Assembly (NCBI GenBank): GCA_009702205.1
Contig: WLIM01000051.1
Coordinates: 1 to 7,556, forward strand
From: Actinomycetota bacterium
GTDB lineage: Bacteria; Actinomycetota; Actinomycetes; Nanopelagicales; Nanopelagicaceae
Direction of reading: 5' to 3'
DNA: 7,556 nt
The notes under the pieces were generated by a model, which saw nothing but the letters and a program-made list of their open reading frames with translations, was not told where the DNA came from and did no database searches. Shown here piece by piece: positions 1-6,411 of this stretch (positions are counted from its first letter, which is position 1; the number at the start of each line of letters is the position of its first letter). The translations under genes and the position numbers were made by a program.

Positions 1-128
1 AATTTTGTACCGGTGCGCTTTGTTATAGCGCTACGAAATTCTTCATCACAGTCGGAATCAAATCCGACTTCCAAAATCAGCTCTCCTGGTTCAAGAGCAA
101 GACGTTCAACTATCAGATCTACCCCCAT
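1..128 (-). CDS. DUF3052 family protein, N-terminal part only (gene runs off the left edge)
   Basis: Reading the minus strand from the ATG at 128 gives an open frame of 42 codons that leaves the window. It begins MGVDLIVERLALEPGELI and continues with VGFDSDCDEEFRSAI. This matches the conserved start of actinobacterial DUF3052 proteins: a short 'ERLG-(I/L)-P' segment followed by a GWDEDCDDDLRDAI-type acidic block, here with Phe in place of Trp. The start is chosen because a perfect 8-base Shine-Dalgarno match (AAAGGAGG) lies 10 nt upstream. From memory of actinobacterial genomes, a DUF3052 gene commonly sits beside aceE in opposite orientation, as it does here, which supports the call. The family has no established biochemical function. 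The C-terminal two thirds lie outside the window, so completeness cannot be judged. Confidence 0.82.
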   Translation of the reverse strand, partial: MGVDLIVERLALEPGELILEVGFDSDCDEEFRSAITKRTGTK

Positions 129-271
129 CGGGGTTCTTCCTCCTTTGCTGCATTAATAAATGTGAGATAGGTAATTCCAGGAGAGAAGTCCACCGAACCT
201 TTGCCAATTGCGCAAGGGGAATTGTGGGATTGGGTGGAAAGTTCACGCCAATTTCGTGGAAAGATACAGCC
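129..271. other. Divergent intergenic region between DUF3052 gene and aceE
   Basis: This 143-bp gap must hold the start signals of two divergent genes. The minus-strand Shine-Dalgarno is clear. For aceE a weak purine site, GGAAAGA (258-264), lies 7 nt before the ATG at 272. I found no hexamer fitting TANNNT at a convincing distance on either strand; the closest plus-strand pairing is TTGCTG (145-150), 17 bp, TAGGTA (168-173), which is poor. An 8-bp palindrome TTGCGCAA (208-215) and a small dyad CAATT/AATTG (205-209 and 220-224) are present and could bind a regulator, but both are short enough to be chance. Confidence 0.5.
139..146 (-). promoter_or_regulatory. Strong Shine-Dalgarno site of the DUF3052 gene
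   Basis: On the minus strand the site reads AAAGGAGG, a full match to the anti-Shine-Dalgarno end of 16S rRNA, with 10 nt to the ATG at 128. It fixes the start codon of the partial gene and shows that this gene is translated from a leadered mRNA, unlike the two leaderless-type genes further right. Confidence 0.75.
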
Positions 272-2989
272 ATGAGCGCAAACGACCAGGCCCCAGACCA
301 TTTGATCGACCAGCTAGTGGACACCGATCCCCAAGAAACAGCAGAGTGGACCGAGTCGTTAGATGCCGTATTAAAGAATGCCGGACCAGTTCGTGCTCGC
401 TACTTAATGCTTGCAATGTTGGACCGTGCCGGTGAAAACAATCTTGGTGTTCCAGCACTTCGCGCAACAGATTACATAAACTCAATTCCACCTAAGCAGG
501 AACCTAACTTTCCAGGCGATGAAGCAATTGAACGTCGCATTCGTGCATTCATTCGTTGGAATGCTGCAGTTATGGTGCACCGTGCACAACGTCCGGGTAT
601 CGGAGTTGGTGGACACATCTCTACTTATGCATCATCGGCTTCACTTTACGAAGTTGGCTTTAACCATTTCTTCCGCGGAAAGAACCATCCTGGCGGTGGA
701 GATCAAATTTTTTATCAAGGTCATGCAAGCCCAGGAATGTATGCACGAGCATTTCTTGAAGGTCGCTTAACTGAACATCAGATGGATGGCTTCCGCCAAG
801 AACTTTCACATGAAGGTGGTGGACTTTCTTCTTACCCACATCCACGTTTGATGCCAGAGTTCTGGGAGTTCCCAACTGTTTCAATGGGACTTGGTCCAAT
901 CAATGCGATTTATCAAGCACGTTTTAACCGTTACCTAAATGGTCGTGGAATTAAAGATACAAGTGATCAAAATGTCTGGGCATTTCTCGGCGATGGCGAG
1001 TGCGATGAGCCTGAAACTCTTGGTGCAATCAGCCTTGCTGCGCGCGAAGGTTTAGATAACTTAACTTTTGTTATTAACTGCAACCTACAACGCCTTGATG
1101 GACCAGTTCGTGGAAATGGAAAGATTATTCAAGAACTTGAATCAATCTTCCGTGGCGCCGGCTGGAACGTAATCAAAGTTATTTGGGGTCGCGAGTGGGA
1201 TGAACTACTTGCTAAAGATCGCGACGGCGCACTTGTTGAATTGATGACAAAGACAACTGATGGCGATTACCAAACATTCAAAGCTGAATCTGGCGCATAT
1301 ATTCGCGAACACTTCTTTGGCCGCGATCCACGCACTGCAGCAATGGTTGCAGATTGGTCAGATGAAAAGATTTGGGCGCTAAAACGTGGTGGACATGATT
1401 ACCGCAAATTATTTGCTGCCTACAAGCAAGCTTCAGAACATAACGGTCGCCCAACAGTGATTCTTGCTAAGACCATTAAAGGCTGGACTCTTGGTTCGCA
1501 CTTTGAAGCGCGCAACTCAACGCACCAGATGAAGAAGATGACGCACGAAGATCTTCTTGCATTCCGCGACACACTTCAGATTCCACTAACAGATGAACAA
1601 ATCGATGCGAAAGCACCTCCTTATTACCATCCTGGTGTTGACTCCCCTGAATATAAATACATGATGGAGCGCCGAAATACTCTTGGTGGTTCAATGCCAT
1701 CTCGACGCAAAGATTCTGCCCCGCTTGAACAACCACCACTTGAAACTTATGACTCAGTTATACGCGGTTCAGGACATCAAGAAGTTGCAACAACAATGGC
1801 TTTTGTTCGCCTACTAAAGGATTTGTTAAAAGATCCAGGTATTGGCAAGCACTTAGTTCCAATTATTCCGGATGAGGCTAGAACTTTTGGTATGGATTCT
1901 TTATTCCCATCACTAAAGATTTACTCACCACACGGTCAAAACTACACATCTGTGGACCGTGAATTGATGCTCTCTTACAAAGAATCTACTTCGGGCGTAA
2001 TTCTCCACGAAGGTATCAATGAGGCAGGATCAACTGCATCATTTACTGCAGTCGGTACTTCTTACTCAACACACGATGTTCCAATGATTCCTATTTACAT
2101 CTTCTATTCAATGTTTGGCTTCCAAAGAACTGGCGATGCATTCTGGGCTGCTGCAGATCAGATGGCTCGCGGATTTGTTCTTGGTGCAACTGCGGGACGA
2201 ACAACGCTAAATGGCGAGGGCTTGCAACACGAAGATGGACATTCACATCTACTTGCTTCAACCAACCCTGCGATTGTTTGTTATGACCCAGCTTTCGGAT
2301 ACGAATTAGGACATATCGTTCGTGATGGCCTAAAGCGTATGTATGGTGAGAACAGCGAAAATATTTACTACTACCTAACCGTTTATAACGAGCCATATGT
2401 CCAACCAGCACAACCAGATAATTTGGATGTTGATGGACTACTTAAGGGAATTTATCTCTACTCCCCTGCAAGCCGTGGCAAGAAGAAGGTTCAATTACTA
2501 GCTTCTGGCGTTGCAATGAACTGGGCAGTTAAAGCACAGCAATTACTTGCAGATGATTGGGGCATTGCAGCAAGCGTCTGGTCAGTAACTTCCTGGAACG
2601 AATTGCGTCGCGATGGACTTGCAGTAGATCGCCATAACTTAATGAATCCAAGTGATAAGAAGTCTGCTTACATCACTAAGAAATTGCAGGGCCAAGATGG
2701 TCCAGTAATTGCGGTAAGTGATTTCATGCGCGCAGTTCAAGATCAAATTGCGCCGTGGGTTGAACAAGATTTCTACTCACTAGGAACAGATGGCTTTGGA
2801 CTTTCAGATACCCGTGGTGCGCTACGTCGTCACTTCAAAGTCGATGCTGAATCCATCGTTGTTGCCGCGCTTTCAAGACTTGCAGAAGCTGGCGAAGTTA
2901 AGGCCAAAGTTGTTCAAGAAGCTCTTAATAAGTATCGCTTAAATGACATCAGCGCTGCAGACCCAGGTAACACTGAAGGTTCTGGCTGA
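272..2989 (+). CDS. aceE: Pyruvate dehydrogenase E1 component, homodimeric type
   Basis: This is the thiamine-diphosphate enzyme that decarboxylates pyruvate and acetylates the lipoyl group of E2 in the cytoplasmic pyruvate dehydrogenase complex. The product is 905 aa, close to the roughly 890-920 aa usual for the family. Near-identity to actinobacterial AceE is seen throughout, e.g. RWNAAVMVHRAQRPGIGVGG (96-115). The thiamine-diphosphate motif is GDGECDEPE (240-248), closed by INCNLQRLDG (268-277). The active-site loop His is in THQMKKM (H418). The activating Glu lies in HEGINEAG (E580/E584), and a histidine cluster follows in GLQHEDGHSH (650-659). The frame is open back to a GTG at 224, but ATG 272 is preferred because the product then aligns with homologues and GGAAAGA precedes it. 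E2 and E3 genes are not nearby. In Actinobacteria AceE is known to work with E2 in a mixed pyruvate/2-oxoglutarate dehydrogenase assembly. The motif's usual Met is Cys here. Confidence 0.97.
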   Translation: MSANDQAPDHLIDQLVDTDPQETAEWTESLDAVLKNAGPVRARYLMLAMLDRAGENNLGVPALRATDYINSIPPKQEPNFPGDEAIERRIRAFIRWNAAVMVHRAQRPGIGVGGHISTYASSASLYEVGFNHFFRGKNHPGGGDQIFYQGHASPGMYARAFLEGRLTEHQMDGFRQELSHEGGGLSSYPHPRLMPEFWEFPTVSMGLGPINAIYQARFNRYLNGRGIKDTSDQNVWAFLGDGECDEPETLGAISLAAREGLDNLTFVINCNLQRLDGPVRGNGKIIQELESIFRGAGWNVIKVIWGREWDELLAKDRDGALVELMTKTTDGDYQTFKAESGAYIREHFFGRDPRTAAMVADWSDEKIWALKRGGHDYRKLFAAYKQASEHNGRPTVILAKTIKGWTLGSHFEARNSTHQMKKMTHEDLLAFRDTLQIPLTDEQIDAKAPPYYHPGVDSPEYKYMMERRNTLGGSMPSRRKDSAPLEQPPLETYDSVIRGSGHQEVATTMAFVRLLKDLLKDPGIGKHLVPIIPDEARTFGMDSLFPSLKIYSPHGQNYTSVDRELMLSYKESTSGVILHEGINEAGSTASFTAVGTSYSTHDVPMIPIYIFYSMFGFQRTGDAFWAAADQMARGFVLGATAGRTTLNGEGLQHEDGHSHLLASTNPAIVCYDPAFGYELGHIVRDGLKRMYGENSENIYYYLTVYNEPYVQPAQPDNLDVDGLLKGIYLYSPASRGKKKVQLLASGVAMNWAVKAQQLLADDWGIAASVWSVTSWNELRRDGLAVDRHNLMNPSDKKSAYITKKLQGQDGPVIAVSDFMRAVQDQIAPWVEQDFYSLGTDGFGLSDTRGALRRHFKVDAESIVVAALSRLAEAGEVKAKVVQEALNKYRLNDISAADPGNTEGSG

Positions 2990-2999
2990 TTAATTAATC
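2988..2999. repeat. 12-bp perfect palindrome spanning the two convergent stop codons
   Basis: GATTAATTAATC equals its own reverse complement. It contains the last two bases of the aceE TGA, the 4-bp gap and the complement of the MFS gene's TAA. Being AT-only at its core and without a loop, it is unlikely to form a Rho-independent terminator, and no GC-rich hairpin with a T-tract was found on either side. Confidence 0.6.
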
Positions 3000-4190
3000 G
3001 CCTGCTTTGCGACCGAGATGTGAGAACCTTGAAGTCGCAAGCAACATAAGTGCAGGAATTAAGAGCGCAATAGTTACTGAAGTCGCTTGTGCTACCCATG
3101 CGATTGCTACTTTTACTAAGAAAGTCGCAATCGTCTGACTCAGACCAATTTGAGCAACAACTACGCTGCTTGGAAGTGAAGATTTTCTAAATGCGATTCC
3201 AAAGAGCGTCGGCGCAAGAATTGATGATCCAAATCCTGCTAGTGCGAAGCCAATTAAAGAAGTTATAAATCCGAGTACTCGATTCGTACTTCCGATCCAG
3301 GTGCCAAGTGAGATAAATGTCGCGAACCCTAGGCCGCCAAATACCGGCAGCTTTGCAATTAGTTCGCTCTCACTCCACTTAGATGCCAACCATCTTGCGT
3401 TAAATCTAAAGATAATCATTGCGCCAATGAAAACTGCGTAGCCATAAATACTTAAAGAGGGGCTCATTCGCAAGGTGTCTTTGGCATAGATTGCCGACCA
3501 GTCTTGAGTTGAGAATTCAGTCTGCATTGCAAGAACCATCGCGACAACGACTATGGGCTGGAATTTAAAAGTCTTTGCGATCCCTTTAATAGAGAGGCCA
3601 GAAAAAGCATCTGCCTCTTCATTTTTATCGATGAAATATGGTGTTGATTTCACAATCCCATACATAGTTAAAACCCACATCACGAAAACGATTACATCTA
3701 TGTGCCAAGCGAGCGTTACATATGGCGTTATAACAATTGCGAGCAGAGACGTTAAGAGTGCGCCAAGACTCCAAAGTCCGTGCAGCCTTGGAAGAATCAA
3801 CTCTCCTACTTCATCCTGGCGGTGAATTGCTTGGGCATTGTTGGCGATATGAAATGAGGTCCAAGAAAATGCAATGAGGATATTTATTACAAGCCAATAA
3901 GTTGGATTATGTAAATGTGGAACTAAACCAAGGCCGCCAAAGAGTCCTGTTGCACCGAACATCACAATTGGTTTTACGCCAAAGTTATGTACCCAATGGC
4001 CTACCAAGATGAATGCAACAACGCTTCCCACAGCGCCGAGACTTAGAAATGTTCCGAAGGTCCCGTTATTAATGCCCAGTTGATCTCGTATCTCTGGAAA
4101 CCTTGTAGCTGTGGCCATTGCCCCGATACCAAAAGGAAGAAAGAGAAAACTAAGGGCGCGGCGTTCAATCTTAGAGAATTTAGATTTCAA
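2994..4190 (-). CDS. Major facilitator superfamily transporter, YbjJ-like
   Basis: A 398-aa hydrophobic protein with about 12 predicted membrane helices, roughly at residues 11-29, 46-66, 73-91, 97-116, 139-158, 163-183, 209-225, 247-263, 280-299, 303-330, 342-366 and 371-385, with a longer soluble stretch near 184-205 between the halves. The opening pattern (RFPEIRDQLGINNGTFG, 30-46), a degenerate motif A (GHWVHNFGVKP, 64-74) and QDWSAIYAKD (229-238) resemble the YbjJ/fucose-permease-like branch of the superfamily. The substrate cannot be inferred. The start is TTG at 4190, the first start in frame; its TTGA overlaps the upstream gene's TGA, so translational coupling is likely, and no good Shine-Dalgarno is visible. 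The next ATG (codon 25) would delete part of helix 1. The gene ends 4 bp from the aceE stop, convergently. Confidence 0.85.
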   Translation of the reverse strand: MKSKFSKIERRALSFLFLPFGIGAMATATRFPEIRDQLGINNGTFGTFLSLGAVGSVVAFILVGHWVHNFGVKPIVMFGATGLFGGLGLVPHLHNPTYWLVINILIAFSWTSFHIANNAQAIHRQDEVGELILPRLHGLWSLGALLTSLLAIVITPYVTLAWHIDVIVFVMWVLTMYGIVKSTPYFIDKNEEADAFSGLSIKGIAKTFKFQPIVVVAMVLAMQTEFSTQDWSAIYAKDTLRMSPSLSIYGYAVFIGAMIIFRFNARWLASKWSESELIAKLPVFGGLGFATFISLGTWIGSTNRVLGFITSLIGFALAGFGSSILAPTLFGIAFRKSSLPSSVVVAQIGLSQTIATFLVKVAIAWVAQATSVTIALLIPALMLLATSRFSHLGRKAGD

Positions 4191-5086
4191 TAGAGCGCAC
4201 TCGCAAGTTCTTTTCGGGCCGAAATTAAATCTGGATCTGATGGATCTACTAAAGCAAAAAGAATAAGTAGATGTTCGCGTGCAGATTTCTTTTCGTCGCC
4301 TTGATTAGACTTAATAAAATTGATTAGGCGATCAAATGCTTGCTTGTTTAAACCGCTTGCTATCTCAACATCTGCTGCCATTAATTGAATTGAAATCTCA
4401 TTTGGATTTGCAGCGGCAAGTGTCATAACTTCTTTTGGATCTAAATCCTTCACTCTAATAATTAGCTCAGTCTGGGCTAAGCCAAGTTTTGCTAAATTAT
4501 CGCCAGGCTTACGGGCCAGCCACTTCTCATAATGTGTTTTGGCTTCTGCCAAATCACCTTTCTCCATAGCTTCCATCGCTGCAATCTCTTCGGGTTCCAT
4601 AGGAACTTCGATTGCCTCTGATTTTTCAAGCGCTTGTCCTACTCCACGTTCGGCAGCAAGACCGACAACTTTATCAATTACTAGTCTTATCTGTTCAGGC
4701 GTAGGCACCGCTTCAAATAGCGGAACCATCTGTTCTTGAATTATCGCAATCGCAATCGGAACAGATTGAATTTGAAGTGCCTTGGAAACTTCAACTTCCA
4801 CATCAACATTTACTGTGCCAAGAATCCAAGCCGGTTCACCGTTTTCGAGAAGATCAGCCTCTTGGTATGTACCCATCACTTCAAGAAGAGAGGTGGCTTG
4901 TGCACTCCTTGGCGACCAGCAAATAAGTATTACAACTTTCTGATTTGATGCAGGAAGAATTTCACTAATTAAATTGGCTTGGGTGACTGTAGTGCCAGGG
5001 GTTTGAACTGGCGGAGTAGCTGGTTTACCAAGTGAACTTAGGTCGACGGCACTAGCAAAATTCTTTGGTAGTGGTGGCAAACTCAT
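4187..5086 (-). CDS. CnoX/YbbN-like protein: thioredoxin fold plus TPR region, CxxC lost
   Basis: A soluble 299-aa protein with a proline-rich N-terminus (1-35), a thioredoxin-like domain (about 36-145) and a helical TPR-type C-terminal region (about 165-299). The domain order and the signatures GDLAEAKTHYEKWL (177-190), AKLGLAQTELIIRVKDLDP (199-217) and DPDLISARKELASALY (284-299) match actinobacterial YbbN family proteins. In E. coli this protein (CnoX) is a holdase co-chaperone that passes clients to GroEL and DnaK. Here the thioredoxin active site WCxxC is replaced by WSPRS (57-61), although the cis-proline (V109-P110) remains. The only cysteine in the protein is C56, just before the Trp, so dithiol-disulfide chemistry is not expected. 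The ATG at 5086 lacks a Shine-Dalgarno but has a -10 hexamer 6 nt upstream. A 4-bp overlap links it to the MFS gene; the gap from the DUF4032 gene is 29 bp. Confidence 0.85.
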   Translation of the reverse strand: MSLPPLPKNFASAVDLSSLGKPATPPVQTPGTTVTQANLISEILPASNQKVVILICWSPRSAQATSLLEVMGTYQEADLLENGEPAWILGTVNVDVEVEVSKALQIQSVPIAIAIIQEQMVPLFEAVPTPEQIRLVIDKVVGLAAERGVGQALEKSEAIEVPMEPEEIAAMEAMEKGDLAEAKTHYEKWLARKPGDNLAKLGLAQTELIIRVKDLDPKEVMTLAAANPNEISIQLMAADVEIASGLNKQAFDRLINFIKSNQGDEKKSAREHLLILFALVDPSDPDLISARKELASALY

Positions 5087-5092
5087 GTCGCC

Positions 5093-5098
5093 ATACTA
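5093..5098 (-). promoter_or_regulatory. Predicted -10 element for a leaderless mRNA of the CnoX-like gene
   Basis: On the minus strand TAGTAT is followed by six bases (GGCGAC) and then the ATG at 5086. TANNNT about 6-7 nt before a start codon is the known arrangement for leaderless transcripts in Actinobacteria. No Shine-Dalgarno is present before this ATG, and an upstream ATG at 5094 is closed after three codons by TGA. No -35 match is evident at 17 bp. The gene may still also be reached by readthrough from the DUF4032 gene. Confidence 0.6.
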
Positions 5099-5115
5099 CA
5101 TAAAACTAGTGCTAT

Positions 5116-6363
5116 TTATTTTGAAGGTGGCTCGTGAATTCCCGGAACAGTTACACCGACATACGTTCTAAAGGGCAGGATATTTTCAATGTAATCCTTC
5201 GTTGCAAAATCCAGACCTAAGTCATGCCCAGCTTGTTCTCCGAGATACCAACGGTGCTCCAATATTTCATGGAACATCTGCGTCTGTTCTACACGATCTG
5301 AAAGTTCTTTTGGAACCTGGTTCATTACATGGTGATAGGTGTCACGAAGCCATCGGCGTGCACTGTCATGAATCGGTGGTTTAGGAGTTGCTTCACGACC
5401 GCGGAAGCGATCGAATGATGCAAGTAAACGTTTAGCTTGTAACTCTTCAGCGTGGATTCCAAGTAATTCGAGCAAGCGATTTTGGTGATAACCAGCCGCT
5501 ACCAATTTGGGTTGGAACTTTAATTCACCTTTGTCGCCATTAATTGAAACTTCTACCTCTTCAACTGCAAAACCTAAATCTTGCAATTGGCGCATTGCAC
5601 CTTCTACTGCGTGGCGATCATTTGGATCAAGAATTTGTGGTTCGCGAAGGGCTTTCCAAAGTCTGCGATAACGTTTAATAACGCCTTCACTTGCTCGCAC
5701 TGGATCCATATCGGCATGTAAAACTCCTGCTATTTTCAAATCCTCTAGTTCAGCAGCAACGTTAAATAGCGAGATTTCTAAATCGTGTTCACGTTGGCCG
5801 TCGGTTAGTCGTGTTTGAAATTCACCGGTTTCAGCATCTACTAGATAGGCAGCAAATTGATCAGCGTCGCGACGGAACAAGGTATTTGATAACGAGCAAT
5901 CGCCCCACCAAAACCCGAGTAAGTGAAGTCGCACTAAAAGAAGTGCAAGTGCGTTGGCCATATTTGTAATCTCGTGTGGTGTTATTTGGGCACTCAAAAT
6001 AACGCGATAAGGAAGAGAGAATGGAAGATAGTGCGTAACTAAAGCTGCTGGGAGTTCGTTTCCATCATCATCTCTTCTATTTTCAATAACTGCTACTGGT
6101 TCTACGCAGGGAGCTTCACGGCTATTTAATTCGCGCAGCAAGGCATATTCCCGATTTGCGAATTCGGGGACTGTTTCTTTTATGGCATAAATTTGGGAGT
6201 TGGCACTTTCATTAGCTTTAACAAGACGAACGATATGTCGGGAAATACCACGCATATCTGTGAGTGAGGCATCTTCTGGCCAAACTTCCAATGGTTTTGC
6301 CCATGGCAGACGGGCAAGGGCAGACATCTCTTCTGCCAGTCCAGTTATTCGTAAGTCAGCCAC
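5116..6363 (-). CDS. DUF4032 family protein with kinase-like N-terminal domain
   Basis: A 415-aa soluble protein. The N-terminal half resembles a small-molecule/lipopolysaccharide-kinase-type fold: YAIKE holds the probable ATP-binding Lys (K62), REYALL a helix-C Glu (E72), WWGDCSLSNTLF the catalytic-loop Asp and Asn (D155, N160), and LVDAETGE the metal-binding Asp (D176). No clear glycine-rich loop precedes K62. The C-terminal half (about 220-400), containing AGYHQNRLLELLGIHAEELQ (290-309) and HRWYLGEQAGHDLGL (370-384), fits the actinobacterial DUF4032 domain, whose function is not established. Databases often label such proteins as kinase-like, but phosphotransfer is inference here. The GTG start at 6363 is supported by AGGAGAG (6373-6379) 9 nt upstream. 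It heads the leftward block and is divergent from the AI-2E gene with 48 bp between them. Confidence 0.85.
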   Translation of the reverse strand: MADLRITGLAEEMSALARLPWAKPLEVWPEDASLTDMRGISRHIVRLVKANESANSQIYAIKETVPEFANREYALLRELNSREAPCVEPVAVIENRRDDDGNELPAALVTHYLPFSLPYRVILSAQITPHEITNMANALALLLVRLHLLGFWWGDCSLSNTLFRRDADQFAAYLVDAETGEFQTRLTDGQREHDLEISLFNVAAELEDLKIAGVLHADMDPVRASEGVIKRYRRLWKALREPQILDPNDRHAVEGAMRQLQDLGFAVEEVEVSINGDKGELKFQPKLVAAGYHQNRLLELLGIHAEELQAKRLLASFDRFRGREATPKPPIHDSARRWLRDTYHHVMNQVPKELSDRVEQTQMFHEILEHRWYLGEQAGHDLGLDFATKDYIENILPFRTYVGVTVPGIHEPPSK

Positions 6364-6372
6364 GGGGCTATT

Positions 6373-6379
6373 CTCTCCT
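6373..6379 (-). promoter_or_regulatory. Shine-Dalgarno site deciding the GTG start of the DUF4032 gene
   Basis: The minus strand reads AGGAGAG with 9 nt to the GTG at 6363. This is a good match and spacing, and no ATG competes, so the GTG start is well supported. Confidence 0.7.
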
Positions 6380-6399
6380 ATTTTGTGTTACCGCGCCGT

Positions 6400-6405
6400 T
6401 AAAAT
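6400..6405 (+). promoter_or_regulatory. Predicted -10 element for a leaderless mRNA of the AI-2E-family gene
   Basis: TAAAAT is followed by AAGGTC (6406-6411) and the ATG at 6412. The 6-nt distance equals that at the CnoX-like gene and fits transcription starting at the A of ATG. AAGG within that spacer is only 2 nt from the ATG, too close to act as a normal Shine-Dalgarno. Confidence 0.6.
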
Positions 6406-6406
6406 A
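6401..6406 (-). promoter_or_regulatory. Predicted -10 element for the DUF4032 gene
   Basis: On the minus strand TATTTT fits TANNNT. It would start transcription around 6394, giving a leader of about 30 nt that includes the AGGAGAG site. It overlaps by five bases the plus-strand -10 of the AI-2E gene. No strong -35 was found. Confidence 0.45.
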
Positions 6407-6411
6407 AGGTC

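Noticed and set aside
205..224. CAATT/AATTG dyad with TTGCGCAA as a regulator operator for aceE
   Set aside because: The arms are only 5 bp and the pattern does not match the PdhR-type operator I know; kept only as a remark in the intergenic entry.
224..271. Upstream GTG extension of AceE adding 16 residues (start at 224)
   Set aside because: The added residues do not fit known AceE N-termini, the purine run before the GTG is too close (3 nt), and the ATG at 272 has a better spaced site.
106..324. Minus-strand 72-codon frame across the DUF3052/aceE gap
   Set aside because: It overlaps both the DUF3052 start (in a different frame) and the aceE start, and has no domain signature.
2091..2411. 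Long minus-strand open frame of 106 codons inside aceE
   Set aside because: It lies wholly opposite strongly conserved AceE codons, has no recognisable domain and no start signals; it is a shadow of the real gene.
3553..3825. Plus-strand 90-codon open frame opposite the MFS gene
   Set aside because: It overlaps the transporter frame completely, has unnatural composition and matches no family.
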